Assembly (NCBI GenBank): GCA_021555075.1 | Contig: JAKGBX010000001.1 | Location: forward strand, 1,860,001 to 1,924,000 | Source: Rhodobacteraceae bacterium LMO-JJ12 | GTDB lineage: Bacteria > Pseudomonadota > Alphaproteobacteria > Rhodobacterales > Rhodobacteraceae | Length of the DNA: 64,000 nucleotides | Direction of reading: 5' to 3' | In this document: one piece after another, positions 37,545 through 46,451 of the stretch | Position numbering within the stretch: position 1 is the first letter of the stretch | How the letters are laid out: each line of letters begins with the position of its first letter | The notes under the pieces: model-generated | Database searches by the model: none | What the model was told of the DNA's origin: nothing | Seen by the model: only the letters and a program-made list of their open reading frames with translations | Position numbers and translations under genes: made by a program

Positions 37545-39059
37545 TCAGGCATTGCCGTTGCCGGTGAAGCGCGCGGCGTCGGCGGCGGCGCGGCGGATCG
37601 CGTTCGATTTGTGCACGGTTTCTTGGTATTCCGCCTCGGGGTCGCTGTCGTAGACCACGCCGCCACCAGCCTGAATGTAGAGTTTTTCGTCTTTGACCAA
37701 GGCGGTGCGCAGCGCGATGCAGATATCCATGTCGCCACCCGCAGAGAAATAGCCGACGCCGCCGCCGTAGAGGCCGCGTTTTTCCGGCTCAAGCTCGTCT
37801 ATGATCTGCATTGCGCGCACTTTTGGGGCGCCCGAGACGGTCCCCGCGGGCAGGCCTGCGAGGAGGGCGGAGAGCGCGTCGTGATCTTCTGAGAGCTCGC
37901 CCACCACGTTGGAGACGATGTGCATCACGTGGGAATAGCGCTCGATGATGAATTTCTCGGTCGGTCGCACGGTGCCGATCTTGGAGACCTTGCCGGTATC
38001 GTTGCGCCCGAGATCGAGCAGCATCAGGTGTTCGGCCAGCTCCTTTTCATCCGAGAGCAGGTCTTTTTCCAGCGCGAGATCTTCTTCGCGGGTGGCGCCG
38101 CGTGGGCGGGTGCCGGCGATCGGGCGGATCGTCACCTCGTCGCCAAAGACGCGCACGAGGATTTCGGGGCTGGCGCCGACCACCTGAAAGCCGCCGAAAT
38201 TGAAGTAGAACATGAAGGGCGAGGGGTTGGTGCGCCGCAGCGAGCGATAGAGCGCGAAGGGGGGCTGGCGGAAGGTTTGTGTCCAGCGTTGCGACGGGAC
38301 CACCTGAAAGATGTCACCGGCGCGGATGTAGTCGCGCGCTTTCTCAACGGCGGCCATATAGGCCGATTTGGTGAAATTCGAAACTGGCGTTGCGTCTTCT
38401 TGCTGGGCCTGGCCGAGATCGCGGGCCTGTTGGGGCAGGGCGCGTTCGAGGTCGCGCACCGCATCCATCACACGCTCGGCCGCCTGGGCATAGGCGGCGC
38501 GCGCGGATTGGCCATCAGAGACCCAAGCGGGCGAGCAAACGGTCACATCGCCTTTGACTCCATCCAGAACGGCGACCACGGTGGGGCGCAGGAACATCGC
38601 ATCGGGCAGGCCGAGTGGATCGGGGTTTATGTTCGGCAGATGTTCGACAAGGCGGATCATGTCATAGCCGAGATAGCCAAAGAGGCCTGCGGAGGCGGCA
38701 GGCAGATCGTTGGGCAGATTGATACGGGTTTCGGCCATCAGGGCGCGCAGGTTGGTCAGCGGATCGCCGGGCTGTTCCTCAAACGCGGTGGTGTCGAAAC
38801 GGGCGGCGCGGTTTAGGCGGCTTTTGGTGCCGTGACATTGCCAGACCAGATCGGGTTTCATGCCGATGATCGAATAGCGCCCGCGCACTTCGCCGCCGGT
38901 GACAGATTCGAGCATGAAGGCATCGCGTGCGGCGCCTGTCAGCTTGAGCATGAGCGAGACAGGCGTGTCGAGATCGGCGGCCAGCCGGGTATAGATCAGC
39001 TGATTTTCACCGGCCTCATAGGCGCGGGCAAATTGCTCAAAAGAGGGGGTCAGCTCCAT
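37545..39059 (-). CDS. trpE: Anthranilate synthase component I TrpE
   Basis: TrpE makes anthranilate from chorismate with TrpG-derived ammonia. The 504-residue protein has the chorismate-binding C-terminal half (PSPFMFYFNFGGFQVVGASPE; RPIAGTRPRGATREED; GLPAGTVSGAPKVRAMQIIDELE). ATG 39059 gives the family N terminus ELTPSFEQFARAY. It starts 10 bases after the PpiD-like gene, so the two are co-transcribed. No trp leader or attenuator is possible in that gap. Confidence 0.97.
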   Translation of the reverse strand: MELTPSFEQFARAYEAGENQLIYTRLAADLDTPVSLMLKLTGAARDAFMLESVTGGEVRGRYSIIGMKPDLVWQCHGTKSRLNRAARFDTTAFEEQPGDPLTNLRALMAETRINLPNDLPAASAGLFGYLGYDMIRLVEHLPNINPDPLGLPDAMFLRPTVVAVLDGVKGDVTVCSPAWVSDGQSARAAYAQAAERVMDAVRDLERALPQQARDLGQAQQEDATPVSNFTKSAYMAAVEKARDYIRAGDIFQVVPSQRWTQTFRQPPFALYRSLRRTNPSPFMFYFNFGGFQVVGASPEILVRVFGDEVTIRPIAGTRPRGATREEDLALEKDLLSDEKELAEHLMLLDLGRNDTGKVSKIGTVRPTEKFIIERYSHVMHIVSNVVGELSEDHDALSALLAGLPAGTVSGAPKVRAMQIIDELEPEKRGLYGGGVGYFSAGGDMDICIALRTALVKDEKLYIQAGGGVVYDSDPEAEYQETVHKSNAIRRAAADAARFTGNGNA

Positions 39060-39069
39060 CCTGCGGCCT

Positions 39070-40911
39070 TTACTGGAAGTTGGCCAACACGGCATTGATC
39101 GCATTCTGGTCGAGCGCCAGCCCGGCGCGTGCCTGAACGTCGTTGATGTAATACTGATAGAGATCCTGAGCCTGGGCGCTGGCGGCCTGTTCGCTGAGTG
39201 CGGTGCGTGCGGCACCAACCTCGGGGTTTGACTCATCAGGCGCGTGGACTGCATCGAGGCGTGCAATGAGAGCGCCGCCCGGGGCTTCGAACACGCGGCT
39301 TTCGCCCGGTTCCATCTTGAAGAGGCCGGTGAGGAAGCTCTGCGGCGTGCCCGCGATGAAGTCGGTGCGGGTGATGTCGCGCTCCTCGGTGACGGTGAGG
39401 CCGAGGGCGGCCATGTCGGTTTCCTGCGTGATCTGAGGGAGCAGGGCTTCGGCTTGGGCGACCAGACGGCTTGTGATTTCTGCTTCGGCCCAGGCGTCTT
39501 CTACCTCGGTGCGGATCATTTCCAGCGGTTGCAGTTCGGGGGCAAGCACCGTGTCGAGGCGGAGCGCGAAGATGCCGCCGTCTTCCAGAGCGACGACGGA
39601 GGGGAAATCATCGACCGTGACCTTGGCGGCTTCCTCCTGAAAGGCGGCGTAGCCTGCAACATCTTCCGAGCTGTCGGCGGTCCAGTTGGTCTGACCGAGC
39701 TGCATGTCGGTTTCTTGTGCGATTTCTTCGAGGGTGGCACCGCCAGCCAGCAGGTCTTCGATATCACTGCGCATCTGGTCGATCAGGCGGCGGGCGCGAT
39801 CGACGGCAAGCTCTTCGTGGAGTTGCTCGCGGGCGTCTTCGAAGCTGATGGTGCGGGCGGCCAACACGCCGTTGATGCGAAACAACGCCGGGCCGAGATC
39901 GGTTTGGAACGGGCCAATCACACCGCCGGGGTTGGCGGCAAAGACGGGTTCGCCTGCGGCACCCAAATCGGAGGCCACGACATCGCCCATGTCGATATCG
40001 CCAAGCGCCAGGCCACGCTCGGTGACGATTTGCTCAAAGCTTTTTTCACCTGCGGTGATGGCGGATTTGGCAGCCTCGGCGGCGGCAGTGTCGGGGAATA
40101 CCAGCCGTTCGACAAGGCGGCGTTCGGGTTGATTGAACTCGTTGCTGCGTTCGTCGTAATTCTCTTTCAGGATGCTGTCGCCAAGCTCGACCTGATCGAG
40201 GATCATGTCGGGGGTGAGCCAGGCGTAGGTGATGCCCTTGCGCTCAGGCAGGGTGAAACGGGCGGCATTGTCGGTGTGGAACTTTGCAAGCGTTTCGGTG
40301 TCCGGCTCGGACAGTGGCGCTTCGAGGTCGTCTTCGCTGAGCGCGGCCCAGGTGAAATCGCGCCGCTCGGCCAGGAAGTTGACCAGCGTGTCGGCGTAGG
40401 TGTCGCTTGCGGGGAGGCCCGCGAGCACGGCCTGTTGCAGCAATCCGCTGGCCAGATCATCGCGCAGGCTTTGTTCGAACTCGGCTTGGGACTGATTGGT
40501 GCGGTCGAGATAAAATTGATAGGATTCGCGATCAAACTGACCGTCGATACCGCGGAACCCCTGAATTTGCAGCAGCGCAGCGTGCAGGTTTTCGTCGCCC
40601 GCGGAAATGCCCAGTTGGCTGGCTTCGTGATCGACAGCAGTGTTGGCGATGAGCCGTGCCAGAGCAACCTGGTCGAGCTGGAGCGCGCGTGCGACCGAGA
40701 ACGGGATCGGCTGGCCCATGCTGGCTTCGCGGGCGCGGATTTCATCCTGCACGGCGCGGGAATAGGCGCTGACGGTGATGTCGCGATTGCCGACTGAACC
40801 GATGGAGCGCAGATGGCCCGAGAGGTTGGTAACGCCAAAGCCGCCGAGGCCCAGGATCAGAAGGCCCATCAGGATCCAGACGAGTGTTTTAGAGGTGCTG
40901 CCGCGTGCCAT
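39070..40911 (-). CDS. ppiD: PpiD-like periplasmic folding chaperone (SurA_N/PPIC)
   Basis: A 613-residue membrane-anchored periplasmic chaperone similar in length to E. coli PpiD. Residues 8-30 are a membrane anchor and residues 31-190 a SurA N-terminal-like helical domain (ITVSAYSRAVQDEIRAREASMG). A parvulin-like region lies around 220-330 (ERRLVERLVFPDTAAAEAA; GDIDMGDV), though the classic PPIase residues are weak. The rest is helical and acidic. It helps outer membrane proteins fold. It precedes trpE in one operon. Confidence 0.9.
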   Translation of the reverse strand: MARGSTSKTLVWILMGLLILGLGGFGVTNLSGHLRSIGSVGNRDITVSAYSRAVQDEIRAREASMGQPIPFSVARALQLDQVALARLIANTAVDHEASQLGISAGDENLHAALLQIQGFRGIDGQFDRESYQFYLDRTNQSQAEFEQSLRDDLASGLLQQAVLAGLPASDTYADTLVNFLAERRDFTWAALSEDDLEAPLSEPDTETLAKFHTDNAARFTLPERKGITYAWLTPDMILDQVELGDSILKENYDERSNEFNQPERRLVERLVFPDTAAAEAAKSAITAGEKSFEQIVTERGLALGDIDMGDVVASDLGAAGEPVFAANPGGVIGPFQTDLGPALFRINGVLAARTISFEDAREQLHEELAVDRARRLIDQMRSDIEDLLAGGATLEEIAQETDMQLGQTNWTADSSEDVAGYAAFQEEAAKVTVDDFPSVVALEDGGIFALRLDTVLAPELQPLEMIRTEVEDAWAEAEITSRLVAQAEALLPQITQETDMAALGLTVTEERDITRTDFIAGTPQSFLTGLFKMEPGESRVFEAPGGALIARLDAVHAPDESNPEVGAARTALSEQAASAQAQDLYQYYINDVQARAGLALDQNAINAVLANFQ

Positions 40912-41007
40912 GAAGCGCCTTTCGGAACGGTTTGAAATCAGTCGCACGATGTCTATTGCCTGACCGCGCAAGGGGCAAGGCCTCGTGGTGATTTGCCTGC
41001 AATTGGC

Positions 41008-42195
41008 TTAGGTTCGGGGGGCAAACGTCAACGAGTCGAGCCGCTCGAACAATGTGGCGATGCCGGATGTGTCAATGTTGGCGAAAGCGATGCGCAATTC
41101 GCGCTGCGCGCTGGCGGTCCCGCTGGGGTAGAACATGGGGCCGGGCAGCAGAAGGACGCCCGCTTCGCGCACCAGTTGCGGCGCAAGCGCGTCGGCGTCC
41201 AATGCGAAGGGATGTTCGACATAGGCAAAATAGGCACCCGCACCGCGCAGACGCCAGCCCTTGGCGGCAAGACGCGGGAAACCGGCGTCGATAGCGGCGC
41301 GGCGCGAGAGGATCTCGCTGCGTTCGCCAGCGAGCCATTGCGAGAGGTTGCGCATCGCCCAGAGGGCCGCATGCTGCGAGGGTTGGTTGGGACAGATGGT
41401 GACGGTGTCGAGAAACTTCTCGGCCTCGGCCAGCCGCGCGGGCGAGGCGATCATCGCGCCGAGGCGATGGCCGGTGAGGCGGTAGGCCTTGGAGAAGGAA
41501 TAGAGCTGAATAAGCGTGTTGTCCCAATCGGGATCACAAAAAAGATCATGCGGCGCGCCGGGGAGGGAATGAAAGTCGCGGTAGGTTTCATCTATGATGA
41601 GAGCGATTCCGGCGTCCTGCGCGAGCGTATGGAAGGCGCGCAGAAGCGCGGGCGGATATTCGACGCCGCCGGGGTTGTTGGGCGTAACCAGAGCGATGGC
41701 ACGGGTGCGCGGCGTGATCAGGGCGCGCGCCGCCTCGGGGTCGGGCATGAGGGCGGTGCCGGTCGCAAGCGGAACCGCGCGCACTCCGGTCATGTCACAC
41801 CACATTTTATGGTTGAAATACCAAGGCGTGGGTATGATCACCTCGTCGCCTTCGCGGGTCAAGGTCATCAGCGCAGCGGCGAAGGCCTGGTTGCAGCCGG
41901 ATGTGATTGCCACCTGCGCGGCGCGCACCGGCCCGCCATAGATACCCTGCCATTGCGATGCCACCTCCTCGCGCAGGGCGGGCAGGCCAAGCACGGGACC
42001 ATAGAAATGCGCCGTCGGATCGTTGCAGATCACATCCGCCATGGCCGCGCACAGTCCTTCGGGCGGGGGATCGAGGGGGGCAGCTTGGGATATGTTGATC
42101 AACGGGCGCTCGGGCGGGAAATCAACCCCTTCAAGCCAGCGGCGCGCCTGCATGACCGGAGAGACGAAGGTTGCAGCGGTGCGCGTGTCAGTCAT
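41008..42195 (-). CDS. Class I/II PLP-dependent aminotransferase
   Basis: A fold-type I aminotransferase of 395 aa. The PLP lysine is in LYSFSKAYRLTGHRLG near residue 237. TPNNPGGVEYP, IIDETYRDF and the C-terminal Arg in RELRIAFANID are typical of the aspartate aminotransferase superfamily. The amino donor is not evident. It stands alone between ppiD and gpt, with an element copy directly upstream. Confidence 0.87.
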   Translation of the reverse strand: MTDTRTAATFVSPVMQARRWLEGVDFPPERPLINISQAAPLDPPPEGLCAAMADVICNDPTAHFYGPVLGLPALREEVASQWQGIYGGPVRAAQVAITSGCNQAFAAALMTLTREGDEVIIPTPWYFNHKMWCDMTGVRAVPLATGTALMPDPEAARALITPRTRAIALVTPNNPGGVEYPPALLRAFHTLAQDAGIALIIDETYRDFHSLPGAPHDLFCDPDWDNTLIQLYSFSKAYRLTGHRLGAMIASPARLAEAEKFLDTVTICPNQPSQHAALWAMRNLSQWLAGERSEILSRRAAIDAGFPRLAAKGWRLRGAGAYFAYVEHPFALDADALAPQLVREAGVLLLPGPMFYPSGTASAQRELRIAFANIDTSGIATLFERLDSLTFAPRT

Positions 42196-42216
42196 GGGTT
42201 TGCTCGTTGTGCCAGA

Positions 42217-42312
42217 GGGGGGGACGCTCCGCGGGGGATATTTGGAGCAAGATGAAATCGAAAGGCCGCCTCAGGCTTCATCTTGCTCTAAGTATCCCCG
42301 CCGGAGGCTCCC
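42217..42312. repeat. Inverted pair of GGGATAT...GAAG elements (copies D+ and D-)
   Basis: Two element copies face each other: plus at 42217-42256 and minus at 42274-42312, separated by 17 bases. Each consists of a GCTCC/GGAGG-type GC segment, GGGATAT (GGGATAC in the minus copy) and AGAGCAAGATGAA-like sequence. Transcripts from either strand could fold into one stem of about 39 bp with a few mismatches. It lies between the gpt stop and the aminotransferase start. Confidence 0.85.
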
Positions 42313-42334
42313 TGATTTCAAACCTGCGCGCCGT

Positions 42335-42853
42335 TCAGTCCACGCCGCGATAGGGTTCGACATATTGCAGCGCCATGTCCCATGGGAAGAAAATCCAGGT
42401 GTCTTGGGAAACCGCCGTGATATAGGTATCGGCCTGTTTTTCGCCTTCGGGTTTGGCGTAGACACAGGCGAAATGGGCGTTGGGATAGAGTGAGCGCACT
42501 AGTTCGAGGGTTTTGCCGCTATCCACCAGATCATCGACGACAAGGATGCCGGTGCCATCGCCCATCATGTTAGCGTCGGGGGATTTGATGACTTCGGCCT
42601 CGCGGCGCTGATCTGCCTTGCCGCCACCGGAATGGTAGGATTTGACCGAGACCGTATCGACAGTGCGAATGTCGAGTTCGCGTGCCACGATCATTGCCGG
42701 GGCCATGCCGCCGCGGGTGATCGCAACAACCGCCTTCCAGGCACCGTCATCGGGGCCTTTGCCGTCAAGACGCCAGGCCAGTGCGCGCGCGTCGCGGTGC
42801 AATTGGTCCCAGCTGACGTGGAAGCCTTTTTCGTGGGGGAGACGGTCGGTCAT
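42335..42853 (-). CDS. gpt: Xanthine-guanine phosphoribosyltransferase Gpt
   Basis: A purine salvage enzyme of 172 aa. The PRPP-binding loop is [16 protein letters not shown] near residue 102, and the purine-binding C terminus is [20 protein letters not shown] holds the second PRPP contact. It lies 13 bases downstream of a LysE exporter gene in the same direction and may be co-transcribed with it. Confidence 0.95.
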   Translation of the reverse strand: MTDRLPHEKGFHVSWDQLHRDARALAWRLDGKGPDDGAWKAVVAITRGGMAPAMIVARELDIRTVDTVSVKSYHSGGGKADQRREAEVIKSPDANMMGDGTGILVVDDLVDSGKTLELVRSLYPNAHFACVYAKPEGEKQADTYITAVSQDTWIFFPWDMALQYVEPYRGVD

Positions 42854-42866
42854 GGCAGCTTATCCT

Positions 42867-43484
42867 TCAGCGATCAATGAGCAGGCGCAGCCCAAGGGTT
42901 CCAAGCACGGCGGCGGCGGTGCGGTCAAACAGCGGTTTGAGACGCAGATAGCTGTCGCGGGCCGGGCCGGTTGAGAGGGCGAGGGCAAATAGAATGTAAG
43001 CGGTGAATTCGACCAGCATGTGATTGGTCACGATCAACAGTTTTTCGCCACCGCTGAGGTTTGACGGGAAGATCACCACCAGCACCGAAGCGGCAAAGAG
43101 CACTGCTTTGGGATTGGCGAAATTCACCAGCACCCCTGACAGGAAGGCGCGGCGGCGGCGCGGCAGCGCAACAGCGGAGTCTGCGGTTGAAAGCGGTGTG
43201 GTGGCGTGGCGCCATGTTTGAATGGCGATCCAGATAAGATAGGTCGCACCGATGACTTTCAGCGTGAGATAGGCCCAGGGGAACAGAGCCAGAAGCGCAT
43301 CAAGGCCAAGCAACGCAGTGCCTGTCCAGAGCGCGGCCATGGTGCCGAGGCCAAGGCCTGTGGCAATGCCGTGAGACCTTCCACCCAAAAGGGTGGCGCG
43401 GATCGCCACCAGCATGGCCGGGCCGGGGCTGGCCAAGGCGGCGAGCAACGTAAAGTTGAAGGCAATGAGGTGGGCGGGTTCCAT
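42867..43484 (-). CDS. LysE family amino acid exporter
   Basis: A 205-residue inner membrane protein with about six hydrophobic segments and the family N terminus NFTLLAALASPGPAMLVAIRATL. The loop LVNFANPKAVLFAASV is typical of RhtB/LysE transporters. These export amino acids or homoserine lactones; the substrate is unknown. It starts 10 bases after fabI. Confidence 0.88.
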   Translation of the reverse strand: MEPAHLIAFNFTLLAALASPGPAMLVAIRATLLGGRSHGIATGLGLGTMAALWTGTALLGLDALLALFPWAYLTLKVIGATYLIWIAIQTWRHATTPLSTADSAVALPRRRRAFLSGVLVNFANPKAVLFAASVLVVIFPSNLSGGEKLLIVTNHMLVEFTAYILFALALSTGPARDSYLRLKPLFDRTAAAVLGTLGLRLLIDR

Positions 43485-43493
43485 GCGCGCGGA

Positions 43494-44300
43494 TCAGGCC
43501 TTTTCGATATCGGGCGCGTCGACCGCTTTCATGCCGACGATGTGATAGCCGGCATCGACATGCAGGTTTTCACCGGTCACGCCCGAGCCAAGATCGGAGA
43601 GCAGGTAGAGCGCGGATTTGCCGACGTCGTCGATGGTCACGTTGCGCCGCAGCGGCGAGTTATATTCGTTCCACTTCAGGATATAGCGGAAATCGCCGAT
43701 GCCGGACGCGGCCAGCGTTTTGATCGGGCCTGCCGAGATGGCGTTGACGCGGATGCCGTCCTTGCCCAGATCCTCGGCCATGTATTTGACCGAGGCCTCA
43801 AGCGCGGCCTTGGCGACGCCCATGACGTTGTAATGCGGCATGACCTGTTCGGCGCCGTAATAGGTGAGGGTGAGGGCAGAGCCGCCTGCGCCCATCAGTT
43901 TCTCGGCGCGTTGCATCACGGCAGTGAAGGAATAGACCGAGATGTCCATCGTCATCAGAAAGTTGTTTTTGGAGGTGTCGACATAGCGGCCACGCAGCTC
44001 GTTCTTGTCAGAAAAGCCGATGGCGTGGACGATGAAATCGAGCTTGCCCCATTTATCTTCGATTTCGGCGAAGGCGGCATCGAGCGAGGCGGGGTCGGAG
44101 ACATCGCAATCAATCAACGTTTTGACGCCGATCTGTTCGGCCAGTGGCGCCACGCGTTTGCGAAAAGCTTCACCCATATAGGAGAAAGCCATTTCAGCGC
44201 CGGCATCGGCGCAGGCCTTGGCTATGCCCCAGGCGATGGATTTATCATTCGCGAGTCCCATTATGAGTCCACGCTTGCCTGCCATCAGGTTGTTCGACAT
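43494..44300 (-). CDS. fabI: Enoyl-ACP reductase FabI
   Basis: NADH-dependent enoyl-ACP reductase, the last step of fatty acid elongation. The 268-residue SDR protein has the divergent nucleotide motif GLANDKSIAWGIAKA and the Y-x6-K catalytic pair in HYNVMGVAKAALEASVKY. The ISAGPIKTLAASGI loop is the one where triclosan binds in FabI. ATG 44300 is supported by GGGGGACAG just upstream. Confidence 0.96.
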   Translation of the reverse strand: MSNNLMAGKRGLIMGLANDKSIAWGIAKACADAGAEMAFSYMGEAFRKRVAPLAEQIGVKTLIDCDVSDPASLDAAFAEIEDKWGKLDFIVHAIGFSDKNELRGRYVDTSKNNFLMTMDISVYSFTAVMQRAEKLMGAGGSALTLTYYGAEQVMPHYNVMGVAKAALEASVKYMAEDLGKDGIRVNAISAGPIKTLAASGIGDFRYILKWNEYNSPLRRNVTIDDVGKSALYLLSDLGSGVTGENLHVDAGYHIVGMKAVDAPDIEKA

Positions 44301-44442
44301 CTGTCCCCCATCTGCGCCAATGCGACACACTTATGCTGTTTGATTTCTTTAGGCGATTGAATAGGGTGCATCAAGCGAAAGGGGCAGGGCGTGGGGCAGG
44401 AAGCCTGAACTGGGCGTGCCTGAAACATGAGGATTGATCGGC

Positions 44443-45048
44443 GTGGCAGACAGAAACGGTATATTTGCGGGGGACGATCCGTTTGTGATTGCCAGGACCT
44501 GGCTTGACGAAGCCGAGGCGTCAGAACCCAATGATCCCAACGCCATCGCTTTGGCCACGGTGGATAGCGCTGGACTGCCCAATGTGCGCATGGTTTTGCT
44601 CAAGGAGATCGAGGCGCAAGCCTTTGTATTTTATACCAATTACAACAGCGCCAAGGCCCGCGAGATCGAGACGGGTGGCAAGGCGGCGTTTGTGCTACAC
44701 TGGAAAAGTCTCAGACGGCAAATCCGGGTGCGCGGGCTGGTTGAGCGAGAGGATGGGCCGCAGGCGGATGCCTATTACGCCTCGCGTTCGCTCAAGAGTC
44801 GGCTGGGGGCATGGGCTTCGGCGCAGTCGCAACCGTTGAGTTCACGCGCTGCTCTGGTGGCGGAAGTGGCAAAGGTTACAGCGCGGGAAGGTGCGAACCC
44901 CAAGCGGCCGCCCTTCTGGGGGGGATTTCGGATCATACCGTTGGAGATCGAATTCTGGGCCGATGGAATGTTTCGCTTGCATGACAGGTTCCGTTGGCGG
45001 CGCACAACGCCCGAGGAAAACTGGGGGATTCAACGTCTGAACCCGTGA
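44443..45048 (+). CDS. pdxH: Pyridoxamine 5'-phosphate oxidase PdxH
   Basis: PdxH oxidises pyridoxine or pyridoxamine phosphate to PLP with FMN. The 201-residue protein has [22 protein letters not shown] and the C-terminal [18 protein letters not shown] chose GTG 44443 because GAGGA lies 9 bases before it and the product starts [13 protein letters not shown] as in relatives. TTG 44434 touches the ribosome site. Confidence 0.94.
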   Translation: MADRNGIFAGDDPFVIARTWLDEAEASEPNDPNAIALATVDSAGLPNVRMVLLKEIEAQAFVFYTNYNSAKAREIETGGKAAFVLHWKSLRRQIRVRGLVEREDGPQADAYYASRSLKSRLGAWASAQSQPLSSRAALVAEVAKVTAREGANPKRPPFWGGFRIIPLEIEFWADGMFRLHDRFRWRRTTPEENWGIQRLNP

Positions 45049-45161
45049 GTTTTATGAATCGCGAAAAGCAAGCAATTGATAGTAATTAGTTTTTTCTTCT
45101 TGAAACTGGACGCCTCATTGCGCATGACAGAAGCTGGGGATGGAAAAAATGGACACTTATT

Positions 45162-45701
45162 TTGAAACAGGATGCGAATAGCACCCGTGAAGTGTCTGGT
45201 CAGGTAAAGTGGTTTGATCCTGTCAAGGGATTTGGTTTTGTGGTGGCCGATGAAGGCGGACCAGACATTTTATTGCACGCAAACGTCTTGCGTAACTTCG
45301 GGCAAAGCTCGGTTGCGGATGGCGCGCGCGTGCAAATCATGGTGCAGGAAACAGACCGCGGTGTTCAGGCCGTGGACGTGTTGCGAATAGACCCGCCAGA
45401 GTGTGTTGGTCCCGCGTCACTGGCGGATTTTGCTGATATTGATCCCGAAGTGATGCGCACAGCACCACTGGAGCCTGCGCGGGTGAAATGGTTCGACAAG
45501 GGCAAGGGGTTTGGCTTTGCCAATGTTTTTGGTCGTGACGAGGATGTATTTGTGCACATTGAAGTGCTGCGGCGCTCTGGGTTTGCCGAGTTGCAGCCTG
45601 GGGAGGCGCTGGCCATTCGGGTGATAGACGGTAAACGCGGGCGTATGGCGACAGAGGTTTGTGCCTGGGAAACAGCGCTGCTGGATGAGTGCAAGAGGTG
45701 A
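45162..45701 (+). CDS. Cold-shock protein with two CSD domains
   Basis: A 179-residue RNA/DNA-binding protein with two cold-shock domains. The first spans about 12-75 (VKWFDPVKGFGFVVADEGG) and the second 105-170 (VKWFDKGKGFGFANVFG, VFVHIEVL). Both keep the RNP1 aromatic residues. The start is odd: the first possible codon in frame is TTG 45162. An ATG-GAA-AAA-ATG sequence with a good GGGGA site starts 22 bases upstream in another frame and ends after 14 codons, overlapping the start. That may be a leader peptide or a frameshift. It overlaps the DUF192 gene by 4 bp. Confidence 0.88.
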   Translation: MKQDANSTREVSGQVKWFDPVKGFGFVVADEGGPDILLHANVLRNFGQSSVADGARVQIMVQETDRGVQAVDVLRIDPPECVGPASLADFADIDPEVMRTAPLEPARVKWFDKGKGFGFANVFGRDEDVFVHIEVLRRSGFAELQPGEALAIRVIDGKRGRMATEVCAWETALLDECKR

Positions 45702-46201
45702 GTCGGTTGAGCGCTTGGGCAGTAAGAATCTTGGCAAGGCGTCTGGCCTTGGCATTGGCGTTTTTGCTTTTCGGCGCGGCACCGATTCTGGCTGAGTCCT
45801 GTCGTGAGGATACTGTGTTTCTACGCGGCGAATGGGGCACGGCACGATTCAACGTTGAATTGGCTGATACGGTCCGCCTGCGGGCGCGCGGGTTGATGCA
45901 TCGCGATAGCCTGCCGACCAGCGCGGGCATGCTGTTCATCTATCCGCGACCCAGTTTCGTAGCATTCTGGATGAAAAATACACGCATTCCGCTCGACATG
46001 ATCTTCTTGGACGCGCAAGGCGTGGTGCAGCGGGTGCATCATCAGGCAGTGCCCGGCGATTTGACACAGATTCCTGGGGGATCGAATATCCTGGCGGTGT
46101 TGGAGATCAATGGTGGGCTGGCGCGCGCGATTGGCATCACCGAGGGAAGCGAAATGCACCATCCAGCCTTTGGTGCAAAGGCGGCCTGGCCCTGTGAGTA
46201 G
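45698..46201 (+). CDS. DUF192 family secreted protein
   Basis: A 167-residue protein with an N-terminal signal peptide (hydrophobic 16-32, cleavage likely after ILAES). It is followed by one DUF192 domain with the family's RARGLMHRDSLPTSAGMLFIY and FWMKNTRIPLDMIFLD segments. The function of the family is unknown; it is periplasmic here. The GTG start overlaps the cold-shock gene stop (GTGA), a conserved coupling in Rhodobacterales as far as I recall. GTG 45689 and TTG 45707 are alternative starts. Confidence 0.85.
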   Translation: MSRLSAWAVRILARRLALALAFLLFGAAPILAESCREDTVFLRGEWGTARFNVELADTVRLRARGLMHRDSLPTSAGMLFIYPRPSFVAFWMKNTRIPLDMIFLDAQGVVQRVHHQAVPGDLTQIPGGSNILAVLEINGGLARAIGITEGSEMHHPAFGAKAAWPCE

Positions 46202-46313
46202 AGCGCGGGTGGTGTGACGAGCGGCAGATTGTTCATCAAGCCGCAGCACTGATGGTTGTCTTGGCCCCAAACCGTATCGAAGTTGGTTGTTTCACCCCCA
46301 AACCACATAGATA

Positions 46314-46360
46314 TTGGGGGTTTACCCCCAAACCCCCAGGATATTTCCGGTCAGAGGAAG
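46314..46360 (+). repeat. Copy E of the hairpin + GGATAT...GAAG element
   Basis: A TTGGGGG-TTTA-CCCCCAA stem-loop (46314-46331) is followed by ACCCCC and the 23-nt core at 46338-46360 (TCAGAGGAAG subtype, first base A instead of G). It lies between the convergent DUF192 and methyltransferase genes. Confidence 0.72.
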
Positions 46361-46400
46361 ACCCGGCGGAGGGCTGTCCCTTGAGCTGTGCGGGAGAAAA

Positions 46401-46427
46401 GGAAACCCCGCCCGATTGGGGGCGGGG
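46401..46427 (-). terminator. Intrinsic terminator of the one-carbon operon
   Basis: On the minus strand an 8-bp stem (CCCCGCCC/GGGCGGGG) with a 6-nt loop is followed by TTTCCTTTTC. It begins 25 bases after the methyltransferase stop codon. Confidence 0.8.
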
Positions 46428-46451
46428 CTGAGATCACGGCAAAGTTTGGGA

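Noticed and set aside
39244-40797. A 517-codon plus-strand frame opposite ppiD
   Set aside because: An antisense shadow of a high-GC gene with no family features or ribosome site.
44331-44442. Promoter or small gene between fabI and pdxH
   Set aside because: Only a short divergent promoter region; no reading frame with a ribosome site was found.
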